From Cryptomeria japonica (lineage: Eukaryota; Streptophyta; Pinopsida; Cupressales; Cupressaceae): a stretch of 64,000 nt of DNA. This document shows positions 47,081-58,252 of this stretch, piece after piece. The stretch spans positions 101,309,796-101,373,795 of the forward strand of contig NC_081412.1 of NCBI RefSeq assembly GCF_030272615.1, given 5' to 3'. The position numbers and the translations under genes were made by a program. Within the stretch, counting starts at the first letter, position 1. Every line of letters starts with the position of its first letter. The notes under the pieces were generated by a model. It was given only the letters and a program-made list of their open reading frames with translations, had not been told where the DNA came from and searched no databases.

Positions 47081-48378
47081 AACTCTACTTTGATGACTCC
47101 TATACTCAACATAGATCGGGGGTAGGAATCCTATTTGTCATGCCTAACGACTATACTATCCCAAAGGCCTACAAACTCATTTTCCCATGCACAAACAATA
47201 TTGGAGAATATGAAGCACTGGTAAATGGCTTAAAGATGGCATTAGAATTAAAAATCAAGGACTTATATGTCTATGGAGACTCACAACTCATAATTTTTCA
47301 AACCAACAATGATTATTAGATAAATGATGAAAAATTGTTGCCATATAAAGCAATGCTAGAAGAGATAAAAAGGAACTTCCAATTTCTATTGTTCACACAG
47401 ATTCCAAGAGAACAAAACAAGGTTGTAGATGCTTTGGCCACCTTGGGCTCCTTACTACAAGCACCTGAACAACAAGCCCGTTACGATTTCTTGGTGGAGG
47501 GCTTACTATCTCCTACACATGATGATCATGATTCCCACACCATACACCACATCGAGAGTCCTGACCCACCCTACTATGGACTTATTTATACATACCTCAA
47601 AGAGAACACACTTCCCCCAAGCTTACCCAGAAACCAACAATGTAACTTTATCCAGCAAGTTGCTCGCTATACCCTTATCGCTGATAACCTTTATTGAATA
47701 GGTCTTGACAGTACTTTACTTATATGTCTAAAGCATGATGAATCTTAAAAGGCTTTACAAGAAGTCCATGAAGGGATTTGTGGAGCTCATTCAAATGGTC
47801 TAGCCTTGGCAAAGAAACTCGTACGAATTGGGTATTACTGACCCACAATGGAAAAGGACTCCTTCCAGTTCATTAAGAAGTGCAAATAGTGCCAGACCCA
47901 TGGGAACCTAATTCATGCACCTGCTAAAGAACTTCAGCCTCTTACCACTCCATGGCCCTTTTCCAATGGGGACTGGATCTTGCAGGATAGATACACCCAT
48001 CCTCTTCCAATGGTCATTATTTCATCATCACAACAACAATGTACTTCACCAAATGGGTTGAGGCTATACCTCTCATCACAACAATGGGTAAACAAATATC
48101 CATGTTTATCTTGAACTACATCATTTGCAGATATGGGATCCCCATGGCCATTGTGACAAATAATGGAAAGCAATTCAAAAACAAGGATGTTGTATAGTTG
48201 TGTCAGAAATTCCATATCACACAACACTTTTCCACCATCTATTACCCTCAAGGGAATGAATAGGCAGAAACAACAAACAACATATTATTAAAAATCATAA
48301 ACAAAATAGTAAATGATGTCAGTTGAGACTGGCACATCCAATTGAACTCCGCTTTGTGGGCTTATCACACCAATACCT
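47081..48378 (+). pseudogene. Second (archaeal-type) RNase H and integrase of G, cut by E
   Basis: A second RNase H-like domain follows the first (LYFDDSYTQHRSGVGILFV, NIGEYEALVNGLKMALEL, VYGDSQLII). The dual RNase H is a hallmark of the Tat lineage. Integrase begins with the HHCC zinc region (VHEGICGAHSNG, then KKCK-stop-CQTHG). In the core, shifted frames still show the second catalytic site as VTNNGKQF where aspartate is expected. Several stops are present. Coding ends at 48378, inside integrase, where E begins. The rest of G and its 3' LTR should lie to the right of the window. Confidence 0.84.
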
Positions 48379-49651
48379 TGTTGGCATTTGCATGAAGATT
48401 GCATTAATGATATGTTATATTGTCATCGATGTCAATTGAACCGGTAATGATATTAATGATATTGTTAAACCCTAACTGATTAAGGTTGTTAAATTATTTA
48501 TGTGGGTTTATGATCTGATGTTGAACGGTAATGATGGTGACACATATGGTCATTGTATAAAGACAAGTTCAAATGTTTTGGTGCGTTGTTTGTCTAGGGA
48601 ATCAACAAATGTATTGCATCTAATGCAAAGCATGCGATGAGTTACTGAGCTTGATGAAGTGGTAATCAAGGAGCAGTTGAGGTTTTCTTGATTGATGTGT
48701 AGAGATTGCTATGTAATCCAATGGTCATACTTAAATTGAATTATTTGTAATCTCTATGAGAGAATTAGGTTTTTGGCGTGTTACCGACCTGATTGATTTG
48801 TTTATAAGGTCAATGAAGTTGTCTAGTTGAAGGTGTTGGTAGAGATCAGTTTAGTGTGTGGTTGCAAAACCAGATGATGAGTCTGCAGTTTGAGTAAAGG
48901 AAGATAGGAGCTTAAAAGGATCTGATCAAGCATATGTAGTACTATTTAGATAGATCATCAAACTTATGTTGTTTTCTAACAATTACAGCAGAATTGAAAT
49001 CCCCTAACTAGGTAAGCTCTAACAAGCTTGGTTACTTATTAAATCCTCTAGCAAGGTAGTCCATTAGCTTGGATTTTCAAATCCTCTACTAAGGTTACTC
49101 CTTATAGGGTATTTCTTCTAACAAGGCATTTGTAGTCAATCCCTTAACCAGGTGATTCCTAACAGGATCAGTTCTTAACAGGACTTTTGTAAAGCTTTAA
49201 CAGGCTTGACTTCTAACAGGGCAAACTTCAAGAAAGATATTATCTTGTGAGTCTCATCTCACCGTGGTTTTTACCTATTTGGGTTTCTACGTCAAAAATA
49301 CTTGTGTCATATGGTGAATGTTTTTGTGGTTATGATCTCATGGTTGATTTGATTATCTACTTAACTATTTCTAATAAGGCATGATAACCGAAAGCATTGA
49401 GAAATGAAGTATGTTGACATATGATAAATCATTTGGATGTTTAAAAGTTTAATGATGTTTACTATTAAGTTGTTGTAACATTCAACTGGTTTTCTTATGG
49501 GTTTGTATCTTGACAGTGGTATTTCTTTGATAAGTTTACTTTGTGTGATTGAGATTGAGATTGGGAAAGTTTGTATCAGTTTTTCTATTTGCTGATTCAC
49601 CCCCCCCCTCTCAGTAATCTACCAGATACTTATTCTTTCATCATACCATAA
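48379..49651 (+). repeat. E: 5' LTR of a copia element
   Basis: It starts TGTTGGCATTTGCATG, right after TACCT (48374-48378). It has TGTCATCGATGTCAATTG near the start, an ACAGG/AACAAGG-rich segment (49010-49210) and GATTCACCCCCCCCC near 49588. The end is slightly degenerate before the primer site. Confidence 0.78.
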
Positions 49652-49653
49652 AT

Positions 49654-49665
49654 TGGTATCAAAGC
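49654..49665 (+). other. Primer-binding site of E
   Basis: TGGTATCAAAGC, one mismatch from the initiator-tRNA-Met site. Confidence 0.82.
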
Positions 49666-49724
49666 ATCTCAAGTCCTCTTAGGTCTAAGCCTAACAACTT
49701 GAGGTAAAGATCTGCTAGATCAAG

Positions 49725-50490
49725 ATGAAGAAGGAATGTCCGAAGTTTAACAGAGAAACTATAGGATATGGATCGACAAAATGAAAATTTATGTCAAGAG
49801 TCTAGGAAGCTAGCATTGGGATCATGTAGATACTAAGTATACTACACCCACTGGGATTCTGACTAATGATCAGAAGAAAAAAAACAAGAAAATCATCAAG
49901 CATTGGAAGCTATTAATAGTTCCCTATTTGACACTGAATATATAGATGTTCATGGTCTTGAAACTACATATGAGGTATGGAAAAAACTTGAAGAGATTTA
50001 TAGCAGTGATGAACAAGTTAAGATTGCTAAAGAGGAGAGTCTAAGAGGAAAGTTTGATGACATGAGGATGGCTAAAGGTGAGAACATCCAACAGTATGGT
50101 CAAAGGATAAAAGAGATAGTTGGTGAAATTAAGAGTGCAGGAGGGAAAGTGGAAGATGCCACAGTGATCAATAAGGTACTGAGAACCTTGCTACCAGTCT
50201 ATGCTATTCGAGTTGCAGCTATTCAAGAGCTGAAGTCCATTGACAAAACTAAGGTAACTCTTGACTACATCATTGGCAAGCTTACTGCTTTTGAATTAAA
50301 TGGTTATGATAGTAGTGTATAGAAATCTAAGTCTGCATTTAGAGCTTCTATTTCTAACCCATCTGTGAGAAAAAGTAGAGATACTAGTCACAATTATGAA
50401 TCCAAATCCAACAGAGAAGTTGATGATGAAGAAAATTTAGTGGAGCTTGAAGCATTGTTGGCAAAGTGGTTTCCTAGAGGCATTGGTAAA
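49725..50490 (+). pseudogene. gag of E (copia Gag), broken and truncated
   Basis: ATG at 49725 starts a copia Gag whose first 60 codons are spread over shifted frames with a TAG. The frame is then intact at 49903-50320 (EVWKKLEEIYSSDEQVKIAKEESLRGKFDDMRM, INKVLRTLLPVYAIRV) up to a TAG at 50320-50322. The Lys/Glu-rich stretch (ENLVELEALLAKWFPRGIGK) is followed at 50491 by unrelated sequence, so the zinc knuckle is missing. Confidence 0.8.
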
Positions 50491-51433
50491 TTGTTAGCGC
50501 CCCATAATTTCTCATTTAAAATGTCCAAGCGTGTGGGTTGCCTTTTGGTGTCTCTATTCTTTCGGGTTTTTTGTACATCTTCACTTTGAACCTAAGCCAT
50601 TGAACTCTAAAAATAGTTCAATTGGTTCAAGGCGCTTTTAGGTAAATGTCTTTAGCATCCTTTATCTCAACCAAAGCAAGCACGTCATTGCTATGCATTT
50701 TGAACTTTGAACCCGTGAACCTTTTTGGTTCAAAGTTCAAAACATCTTTTTTGTGAGTCGCGGCTATGTAATGTTATTTAACAAGAGGGTGTCATTGTGT
50801 TTTAAGTTGGTTTTGAAATTGAACCTTGAACCAATTGTCTTTTTGGTTCAATAGTTCAACGGTTCAAGGTTCAAAGTTCTTGCTTGTTAGTCATGGTTAT
50901 TGCTCATTCCTAGTATTGTTTTGAGCCGCTAGTTCACTATTGTTCTTCCTAGATGAACTTGAACCATTGAACTCTTTGTAAGATGGTTCAAAGTTCAAAA
51001 GGTTCACTTCAAGCTAAATCTAAAGACTTTGTTAACACTGGAAGCGGCACAACAAGATTGAATATTCCTGGCATCTAATAGTTTAAAATTCTAAATTTGG
51101 AAAGTAATCATGAGAACATTAACTATTTGTGTGGAAGTGATGGGAAATTAAGAAAGTGTCAGGTTTTCAGTCATTTCACTGTTACTTCACATGTTTAAAT
51201 GAATCATTATGAAGCATGTGTAGTTTTCTCAGTTTTTTCCTGTCTATTCAAAAAGGATATATGAATTCATCTTCATAATTTGTAAGGGTTGCAGCTGCTA
51301 TAATTGAATGAATTGGAGATGCCGAAGGTAAATTCAGCTCTACTTTCCTGAGAAGGTTTCATAGATTCATGGTGGTAATGGGTAAGTTCTGATGATTTCC
51401 CTACGTTGTTTTAGAATTGCTTGATTAAAAGTA
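50491..51433. other. Non-gag insert with serial GGTTCA hairpins
   Basis: It begins TGTTAGCGCCCCATAATT, an LTR-like start, but I find no matching end or target duplication. 50587-50997 holds four consecutive inverted repeats built from GAACC/GGTTC words (separate entry). The rest, 51000-51433, has no recognisable feature apart from AT-rich segments. Confidence 0.45.
50587..50997. repeat. Four serial hairpins made of TTGAACC/GGTTCAA words
   Basis: Hairpin 2 is a perfect 16-bp inverted repeat (50698-50713 TTTTGAACTTTGAACC with 50727-50742, 13-nt loop). Hairpin 3 is a perfect 12-bp repeat (50821-50832 with 50861-50872). Hairpins 1 (50587-50630) and 4 (50954-50967 with 50983-50997) are imperfect. 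All use the same words, so any arm can pair with several others. Confidence 0.85.
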
Positions 51434-51445
51434 TTGATAGGTAGT

Positions 51446-54400
51446 ATGAAGCTGGTATTGCCGAAGCTTGGCCAGACGTCATGTTTAGTGACCATATTAC
51501 CAGAGCTAGATGATACTTCCTTGGCCGACACCAATCTAGGGGATTTATTAGAAAGAACCAAGAACCCTCAAGATGGTTCAATAATGGAGAAAATAGTGAG
51601 AAGTGGTCTCGTTGAAGCTACTGCATTTCCACTTGCTGCACCATGTCCAGATTTGGTGGTAGCTTGTATGAATAGGTATGATGTTGAGAATAGATGCATA
51701 AGAACTAGTAATGGTGAGTTGTTAGTTGGTATCAACAGGGAAACACTAATGGCAGCGATAGGAATCCCACACAATAAATTATATGAGGATTGGTCAATTG
51801 GGACCTCATACACCTTCTTTTCTAAGCAAAAGAGTGTGTATAGAAGTGTAATTGCAATAAAATGGCTCCTTAAAGTTCAAAAGGGAGGGTCACAACTGCC
51901 AAAGCCCCTTACTAGAGAGAACTTCATCACAGAAGTGCAAGACATTGTTATACTGTTGAATAGGCTCAAAGGGAATTCACACTCCTTTTACTAGGAAGAT
52001 TGGATGTATTTATATATTCAAGTACTATTATCAGGTGACAAATATCTTTACTGGGCATAGGTAATTGCAGAGAGACTCCATGAAGGTTTAAGTAACTTTG
52101 TGGGCATGTCTAGTTTTTATATGTCATCTTATCTTTTCTACACATTAGCTTGTACCAGAGATTGGCTTGGCTTGCTCAATGAACCATGGGTGGATGGCAT
52201 GAAGGTTTATGATTACTATCCTTTGTTACAACAGCAAAAACATGTGGAACATATTGTCAGATGGAATGGTGTCTTCGCAGGGAGACTTGCTTTTGAACTA
52301 CAGGGTGATGTGAACAAGAGAATGTCAGTTGAAGAAATGGAGTCAATAAGTATATACGACATCTTCTTCATTCAATTTCCTAGGTTCACCTACCTATGGG
52401 TAGGTGGTTTTGAAGGTGAACCATTCAAACTACCTAGGTATGCCTTCGATAGCTATGTACTCATAGAGGTGAGCAGGCAACTAGCTCATATTGATAAAAG
52501 GTTGGGGGCAAAAGGCGAATCTGGATTTACCTTTCCTATTGAACTTGGATACTACAGCTGTAAGTCCATATCTGATGCTTTAAATTTGGAATTAGAATTT
52601 AAGAGGATGAACCTGCAACACTATGTTGCTAGACATAGGTTTGATAGCAGAGGTTATGCCGTGGAAAACCTAAATGTGGACAACCACTTCTGTCATGAAC
52701 CCCAGTTGGAAGATTACTAGGAAAATTGCAGCGATGAATATGAGGTAAGGAGGAGAATGTGGTCAAGATTCACTCTGCAATAGATAATCACCATGAAGCT
52801 TCCTATCAGTGTATCTGGAGTATAGGAGGAAACAGGGGAAGATGTTTTGGATCCTGAATTCAACAAGGAAGTTCAAGGAAAGCCAATCCTTGAGATTGAT
52901 TGGAATAAAAAGGAAGATGATAATATTCAAGCTAAAACTTTTAATGTTGTAAGGAGAACTGAGAAGTGGTTGAGAGACCAAAAATTTAAGAAAGGATCAC
53001 TCATATCCTCCCATGAACTAAGAGTTGATTCACATGCTGTGACTCAACTTCCTATTTCTTCCACTAATGAAATTGTTGATATTGCAGGTGGTTCAAAGTC
53101 AATTATTAAAAAAATCCAACCCAGAAGATCAAAAAGGTCACCGTTAGGTTCTACAGCAACTCGAGTAACTCAGTCAAGGAGCAAGAAAAAGAGCAAAAAG
53201 CCAACATTGAGCCAGATTGTTGTGGACCTGGATCAAAGTGAAGAGGTTGAAGTAATAATGGATCAACAAGATTTGGTTGAACCTGCGGTACAAGAAATGG
53301 ACATAGGTAAAGAAACATAGAGTGAATTGAATCCAATGAACACTTTGGTTATTGTTAATTCACCAAGTACTCAGACAACTCCTCCTTCCAAAGAACTTGC
53401 AAACATTCTATGATGGGTAGAAGTTGATGTTGGGAAGAAGCACAGTTTGGTACCAATTACAATCCCTATAGAAAATATGGTCAGCAAGTTTCTTGGAAAG
53501 GTGTCTAAGCCAAAAAGACTCAAAACATAGACAATGCTTGAGGTAGATGAAGTAACAGGTCATTGGACAACTGAGATGGCTAAGCCTGTACCAAATAGAT
53601 GCTCAGACAAAGCTATCGAGGATGAATTCACAGTAGAAAAGATTGATCTAGGGTTTCTTCGTGAGCCAGTGATGTTAAACACTTAGAGTCTTCCATGAAG
53701 AGAATGGTTTCCAGATCATAGAAAGATGAAAAAGGATAAGAAAGAGCTAAAGCAGATCATCACTCAAATGGTTGAGTACATCAATGCCATTCACCATCCA
53801 AATCCTCAACCCTTGTCATAGGTGGCAGTATCATTTGATCCCAAATCTCTGGCAAATCAAAAGATGTTAGATCGAGTTCAAAGAAAAAGAATGGTCGCGG
53901 AGATGTTCAATAAATGGCTTGATCTTATAATATAACAAGGTTCAGACTATATTGTCAATCTGGTGAAAGTATATGAGGATGTTGTGACTGTGAGCAAGGA
54001 ATTGGAATTAGAGGTTGTTGCTTGGGAGAAAGAAAGGACCAAATGGGTGGCAGTTCTTTCACAGATGAATGATATACAAAAATTTGGAGTGATGAAATTC
54101 TTGGCTGAAAAACTTGTGGAAAGCTTGGATGACAATGTATTGTATGTATCAAGGAAAACTGTGGAGTGGCGAAATTCAATTATCAAATAGGACCACGAAG
54201 AATCCACTAAACTACTAAAAGGATTGATAGATTTAATTGATACAACACAAAAGGATCTTAAATGCATTGACATCCAACTTATGAAATATGATGCCCAAAC
54301 AATCGAAGCTGCCACAGATATGACAAAAATCTTCCAAGAAAGGATACAGTTCATTCGGAAGACAAAATACTTGACTACAGAAGATTTATTAAAAGTAGCT

Positions 54401-54634
54401 AGGATTGAGTCAATGCCCACGGTTTGTTCTTATCATCTGGAAGCACACAAGGCAAGGGTGACACAAGTAAATATGGACAAGGAGGTCTGGAAGCAACGAA
54501 TTCAGCACATTGGACTCCCCTATTTTCAATTCATCCTAAACTTCTCGGTGACACATTTAGAGTGGCGTGGTGTGCACAATTCTACGACAAAGAAGGATAG
54601 ACCAGTAGCTTCCTCTGCCATGGTGGAGTCATGA
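51446..54634 (+). pseudogene. E ORF2-like: one unknown reading frame of about 1060 codons with 13 stops
   Basis: From ATG 51446 a single frame continues without any frameshift to TGA 54632-54634. It is broken by 13 stops, ten of them TAG (51992, 52058, 52718, 52781, 52823, 53318, 53528, 53684, 53819, 54188), two TGA (53411, 53696) and one TAA (53933). Layout: a globular N-terminal third (ISGELLVGINRETLMAAIGIP-like phrase, then FYMSSYLFYTLACTRDW), a second globular part (FPRFTYLWVGGFEGEPF), a basic disordered segment (RRSKRSPLG, SRSKKKSKK), then a helical Glu/Lys-rich C-terminus. The family is unknown to me. D ORF2 has the same layout. Whether it belongs to E or to the insert at 50491 is unclear. 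Confidence 0.65.
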
Positions 54635-54675
54635 TCAATTAGGGGATGAGCTGTCTATTAGCCTTTTTGTGGCTA

Positions 54676-55719
54676 TGTTAGGTCCCAGAGACAACTGACA
54701 GGGGGGGTGAATCAGTTGTCAAATAAATTTAAACCAAAAACAACTTAACAAACCTTAATTCTTAATACCGACAAACCAAACTTTATGCCGGTAGACAATT
54801 TATCAGTTAATTGCAGTACCGGTAAAGATTAATGCATGAAACAGAAAGACAATAATATCCACAACACATAACATCAATATTTGTATGTGGAAACCCTGTA
54901 AGGGGAAAAACCACGGTGGAAACCTTACCCGCAATCAGATGATACTATTGCAGATAGTATGTGTATACAAATGGGGTTTGCACATGTAGAAAGGCCAAGC
55001 ACCTAGAGCTCACTGCTCAAACACAAATATGAGTCACACTTACTACAATTGGATGGTTAAATCAAATAATGATGTACTGCTCAAAATAGCATCTCCATAT
55101 GCTGGATTCAATACCAGTTCAGTTCTGATATGTCTTTACAAAACCTTCCTTCAACCTTCAAATGATGTCTACATGTATAACTCTTCTTATATTCACATAT
55201 ACCGAATTACAATCATTTTTCCAATCATATATCGATCTTACAAATAAGATCTTACATATATATCATAACCTAAGACCAATTTTAGTAGGTCAGCTCTAAA
55301 AGATATTACAATAAAATCAATTACAAATAAAACAATAACTGATGCAATATCTGATTCAACATGCTGGCTTAATGAATTTACAACATTAATAAATCATCTC
55401 CATAGCATGTCATAGTGATCTAAAATAGATAAGCCTACCAGTGCTTATCCTAGACCTATTTGCTGGTAACAGCAAATATGCAAACACGAATATACCAATG
55501 AATAAATCTCCAAGAAAAAGTGTCCAAATGATGTCTTTGACATAACCAAGTGTTTTCCATGTCATTCCAACTGTCGGTGTACCAGATACTAGTGGTTGTG
55601 CATTAGTCACTTTGCTTGCCAGTGAACATTGCCAATTCTCCAAATGCCAAATTTTGATAAGTGTTAATAGGTGTTGACATCAATGACAAAACCATATAAA
55701 CATATCCAAAATACCAACA
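54676..55719 (-). repeat. F: 3' LTR of a minus-strand copia element
   Basis: It starts TGTTAGGTCCCAGAGAC on the plus strand after GGCTA (54671-54675) and ends ATACCAACA. It is closely similar to the LTRs of C throughout (GGGGGGGTGAATCAG, GTATGTGGAAACCCT, CACATGTAGAAAGGCC). Confidence 0.88.
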
Positions 55720-55746
55720 ATCTCCCCCTTTGGCACTGATGGCAAC
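55673..55746. other. Inverted repeat spanning U3 start and polypurine tract of F
   Basis: GTTGACATCAATGACAA (55673-55689) pairs with TTGGCACTGATGGCAAC (55730-55746). The LTR edge and polypurine tract lie between, as in C and D. Further purine-rich tracts (complements of CTCCCCCT) follow at about 55885, 55922 and 56005. Confidence 0.7.
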
Positions 55747-56092
55747 ACAAGATGGAAAAACCATCACAGTGCCAAAACAAAAATGCCAAATACCAAAAAC
55801 CAACAATCTCCCAAAAAGAGATCAAAACCAGAAATCAAAATTTAGGTACAGAGAGTAATCAATCTCTCCCAAAATAACAATCTCTCCCCCTAGGATTAAC
55901 ATGTGTTTTTCCATATCAATCTCTCCCCCTTTGACATCAAATGCCAAAGCAATACAAAAACCAAGTTCAATTACAAAATACCAACTTATTTAGTATACCA
56001 ACTACTCCCCCTGAGAAGTAGCTCACCTCATCAAAATCTAGAGTAAAAGATTTCTCTGTTAGTTTTGCTGGGTGATGACAAACATCAACTGT

Positions 56093-56282
56093 CTAAGTCT
56101 CTACTGGTGGGGGTATGACCCCAAGCTGATCTCTAAGATATTCAAAATTCTCCTTAGGCAAAGGCTTAGTGAAAATATCTTAAATTTGCTCTTTAGTATT
56201 TACATAAATCAGTTTTACTTCTTTTGTTTCAACATTCTCCTTTAGAAAATTCAGTTTGATAGAAACATGTTTAGTTTTAGAA
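56093..56282 (-). pseudogene. C-terminal RNase H fragment of F
   Basis: The minus strand encodes the end of a copia RNase H (KTKHVSIKLNFLKEN-like, then DIFTKPLPK and GVIPPPVET with stop at 56093-56095). One TAA occurs just before DIFTKPLP. The fragment ends at 56282, where another LTR begins. Confidence 0.82.
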
Positions 56283-57353
56283 TGTTGATACTATTTACTA
56301 AGTTGTCATTAGTTTTATGCCCAAAGTCATCCTATATACTCTAGTCAGTTTATACTACCAAAAAGTCCAATCAGTAAATACCAAGGCTACCGGTGTCGGT
56401 TACTGAAGAGAGACAAGTCACCGAGATGATATACATTGAGCTATGAACCAAGATGAATACATATGTCTACCAAGCAGCAAAGAAGGTATACCTAGTTAAT
56501 CTTAACTGAGTGGAAATGTGTTACTAGATTCAATGAACCTAGACACATGTGAAACATGTTGCAAGATTTGAGAAGATGAAACAGTTATTACATAGGAAAT
56601 TACATTTAAAGATTTTGTATGATTTTGAGGAAGAATATCCAATGAAATAATTTCTATGTTTATTCATTCAATAAAACATGTTTGTATGATTGAAGCATGA
56701 ACAGATCACCATCTCAGAGATCTATATAAACAAAATGATTTGAGTATTTGAGACATGACTTGGGAAATCAAGAGAAGTGATGATATAGTGAAGAAAGAAG
56801 ATTGACAGAGATATTCAGAGGTTACTGAGAAGATTTCAAAGAACAGTTTAAGGGACAAAGTATACAGAAGTGGTTACTGAGTTTATTTATCAATTACCGA
56901 GGAATGCTATGAGCAAGGTAATTTTATATTGAGCACATAGAGTCTGCTATAAAATTTTAGATGTGAAGTTGCAAATATTTTGTAAAGATTTTGATTGAAT
57001 TATTAAGTTGTGTTAGAAACCTTTAACAGGGTAAAAGACTTTAATAAATTCTATAAATTGTAAAGCCTTTAACCAGGTACAACATTTTGTAAAAGTGTTT
57101 GTAAAATCCTTTAGCAAGGTAGATCTAAAGGTCTTTATACTCCTAACAGAGTAAGCTATCAGAAATAGCTAAACATGCATCTCTAACCGAGCAATCTTGA
57201 TTACTACAGTAGTGAAGTTGTGGGTGCCATCCCCACTGCAGTTTTTCTCTCTAACCAAGAGTTTCTACATGACCAAAAATCTTTGTGTTATGGAGTGAAA
57301 TTTTGATGGATGTTATTGTTGGCAATAATGCATTATAACAGACAATGAAAGAT
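56283..57353 (+). repeat. I: LTR of a copia-type element, cut by J
   Basis: It starts TGTTGATACTATTTAC directly in the RNase H sequence of F. It has a TATATAAA box at 56723 and an R/U5-like part rich in CTAACAG/CTTTAACAGGG words (57020-57200), then CCCCACTGCAGTTTTTCTC and TCTTTGTGTTATGG as in other copia LTRs here. It stops before any primer site, at the start of J. The bases before it are TAGAA. Confidence 0.6.
56723..56730 (+). promoter_or_regulatory. TATA box in LTR I
   Basis: TATATAAA about 440 bp into the LTR. Confidence 0.45.
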
Positions 57354-58252
57354 TGTTGGCATTTCATAAGGATATTGAGAAGGTTGTTGATGAATATGGA
57401 TATAACTGATTAAAGATGTTTACTATCTTGATATTATTATTTTGTCATTGATGTCAAGAAATTGATTTTCTAATTCAGTATGATGTTGCCATATCTTGAG
57501 AAGTATGATTTAAAGAATATAAAGATGTCGGTAAAAGACACAGGAAAGATTATGATTAATAAGGGGATGAATAAGGTATTCAATGGGCAACTACTACCGA
57601 GTCAGACTATGATGAGATCATGATGTTTAGATTGTTTTAACATCATACATATGTTGTAAATTGTAAAGGTTAATACTATACTATGTTACAAGCAAAGAAC
57701 CTAGTCGGTAAACCCTAAGGTTATCGCTATCAGTTAATGAAGGCGGAATGTCTACCGAGTGAAGTTTAGTATTCACTGAGTTGCTACTGAGTTGTAATCG
57801 AGCTATAATAGAATGCATTAAATGTTTGCATGCATTATTTAATGAAGGAAGCTGATGAGCTAGAATTGATTAAATGATTGGTGAGCCATGGATGAAGTTT
57901 GTTAATGAACCTAAGGCAATGGAAAGTCAGCATGAAGATCTACAACGCAGATTGAACTGCAATACCCTGGCACAAGTTCTAAGAAATGTATGCAAGTTCC
58001 AAGGCGGGGTAAAACATTTTCAGATTGAAAGATGCATTGAACCTAGACAAGATTGAAGATCTGATGGCTATGATTGATCATGGGAAATGTGATCAAGGAG
58101 ATTAAGCAGTTACCTAATTGTTTATAAATAAGAAACTATTGATAAACAAGGTATGCGGGCAAGTGTATGCACAGGGATGCTACATAGTGATTACCGAGCA
58201 CAGAAGCCCGAAGACCTATTTGAATAATAGAGTATAGAAGCCCAGTAGATAG
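57354..58252 (+). repeat. J: left part of a copia-type LTR, cut by H
   Basis: It starts TGTTGGCATTTCATAAGG, similar to E, and has TTTTGTCATTGATGTCAAG at about 57451 and a TATA box at 58123. The bases before it are AAGAT. At 58253 the LTR of H interrupts it. No primer site was reached. Confidence 0.6.
58123..58130 (+). promoter_or_regulatory. TATA box in LTR J
   Basis: TATAAATA in TTGTTTATAAATAAGAAAC. Confidence 0.5.

Noticed and set aside
50491-51433. A complete solo LTR beginning TGTTAGCGCCCC
   Set aside because: The start looks LTR-like, but I found no CA end followed by a copy of the preceding TAAAT, so the boundaries cannot be supported.
53947-54420. Minus-strand ORF of 157 codons
   Set aside because: Antisense to the helical C-terminal part of the 51446-54634 frame; no independent support.
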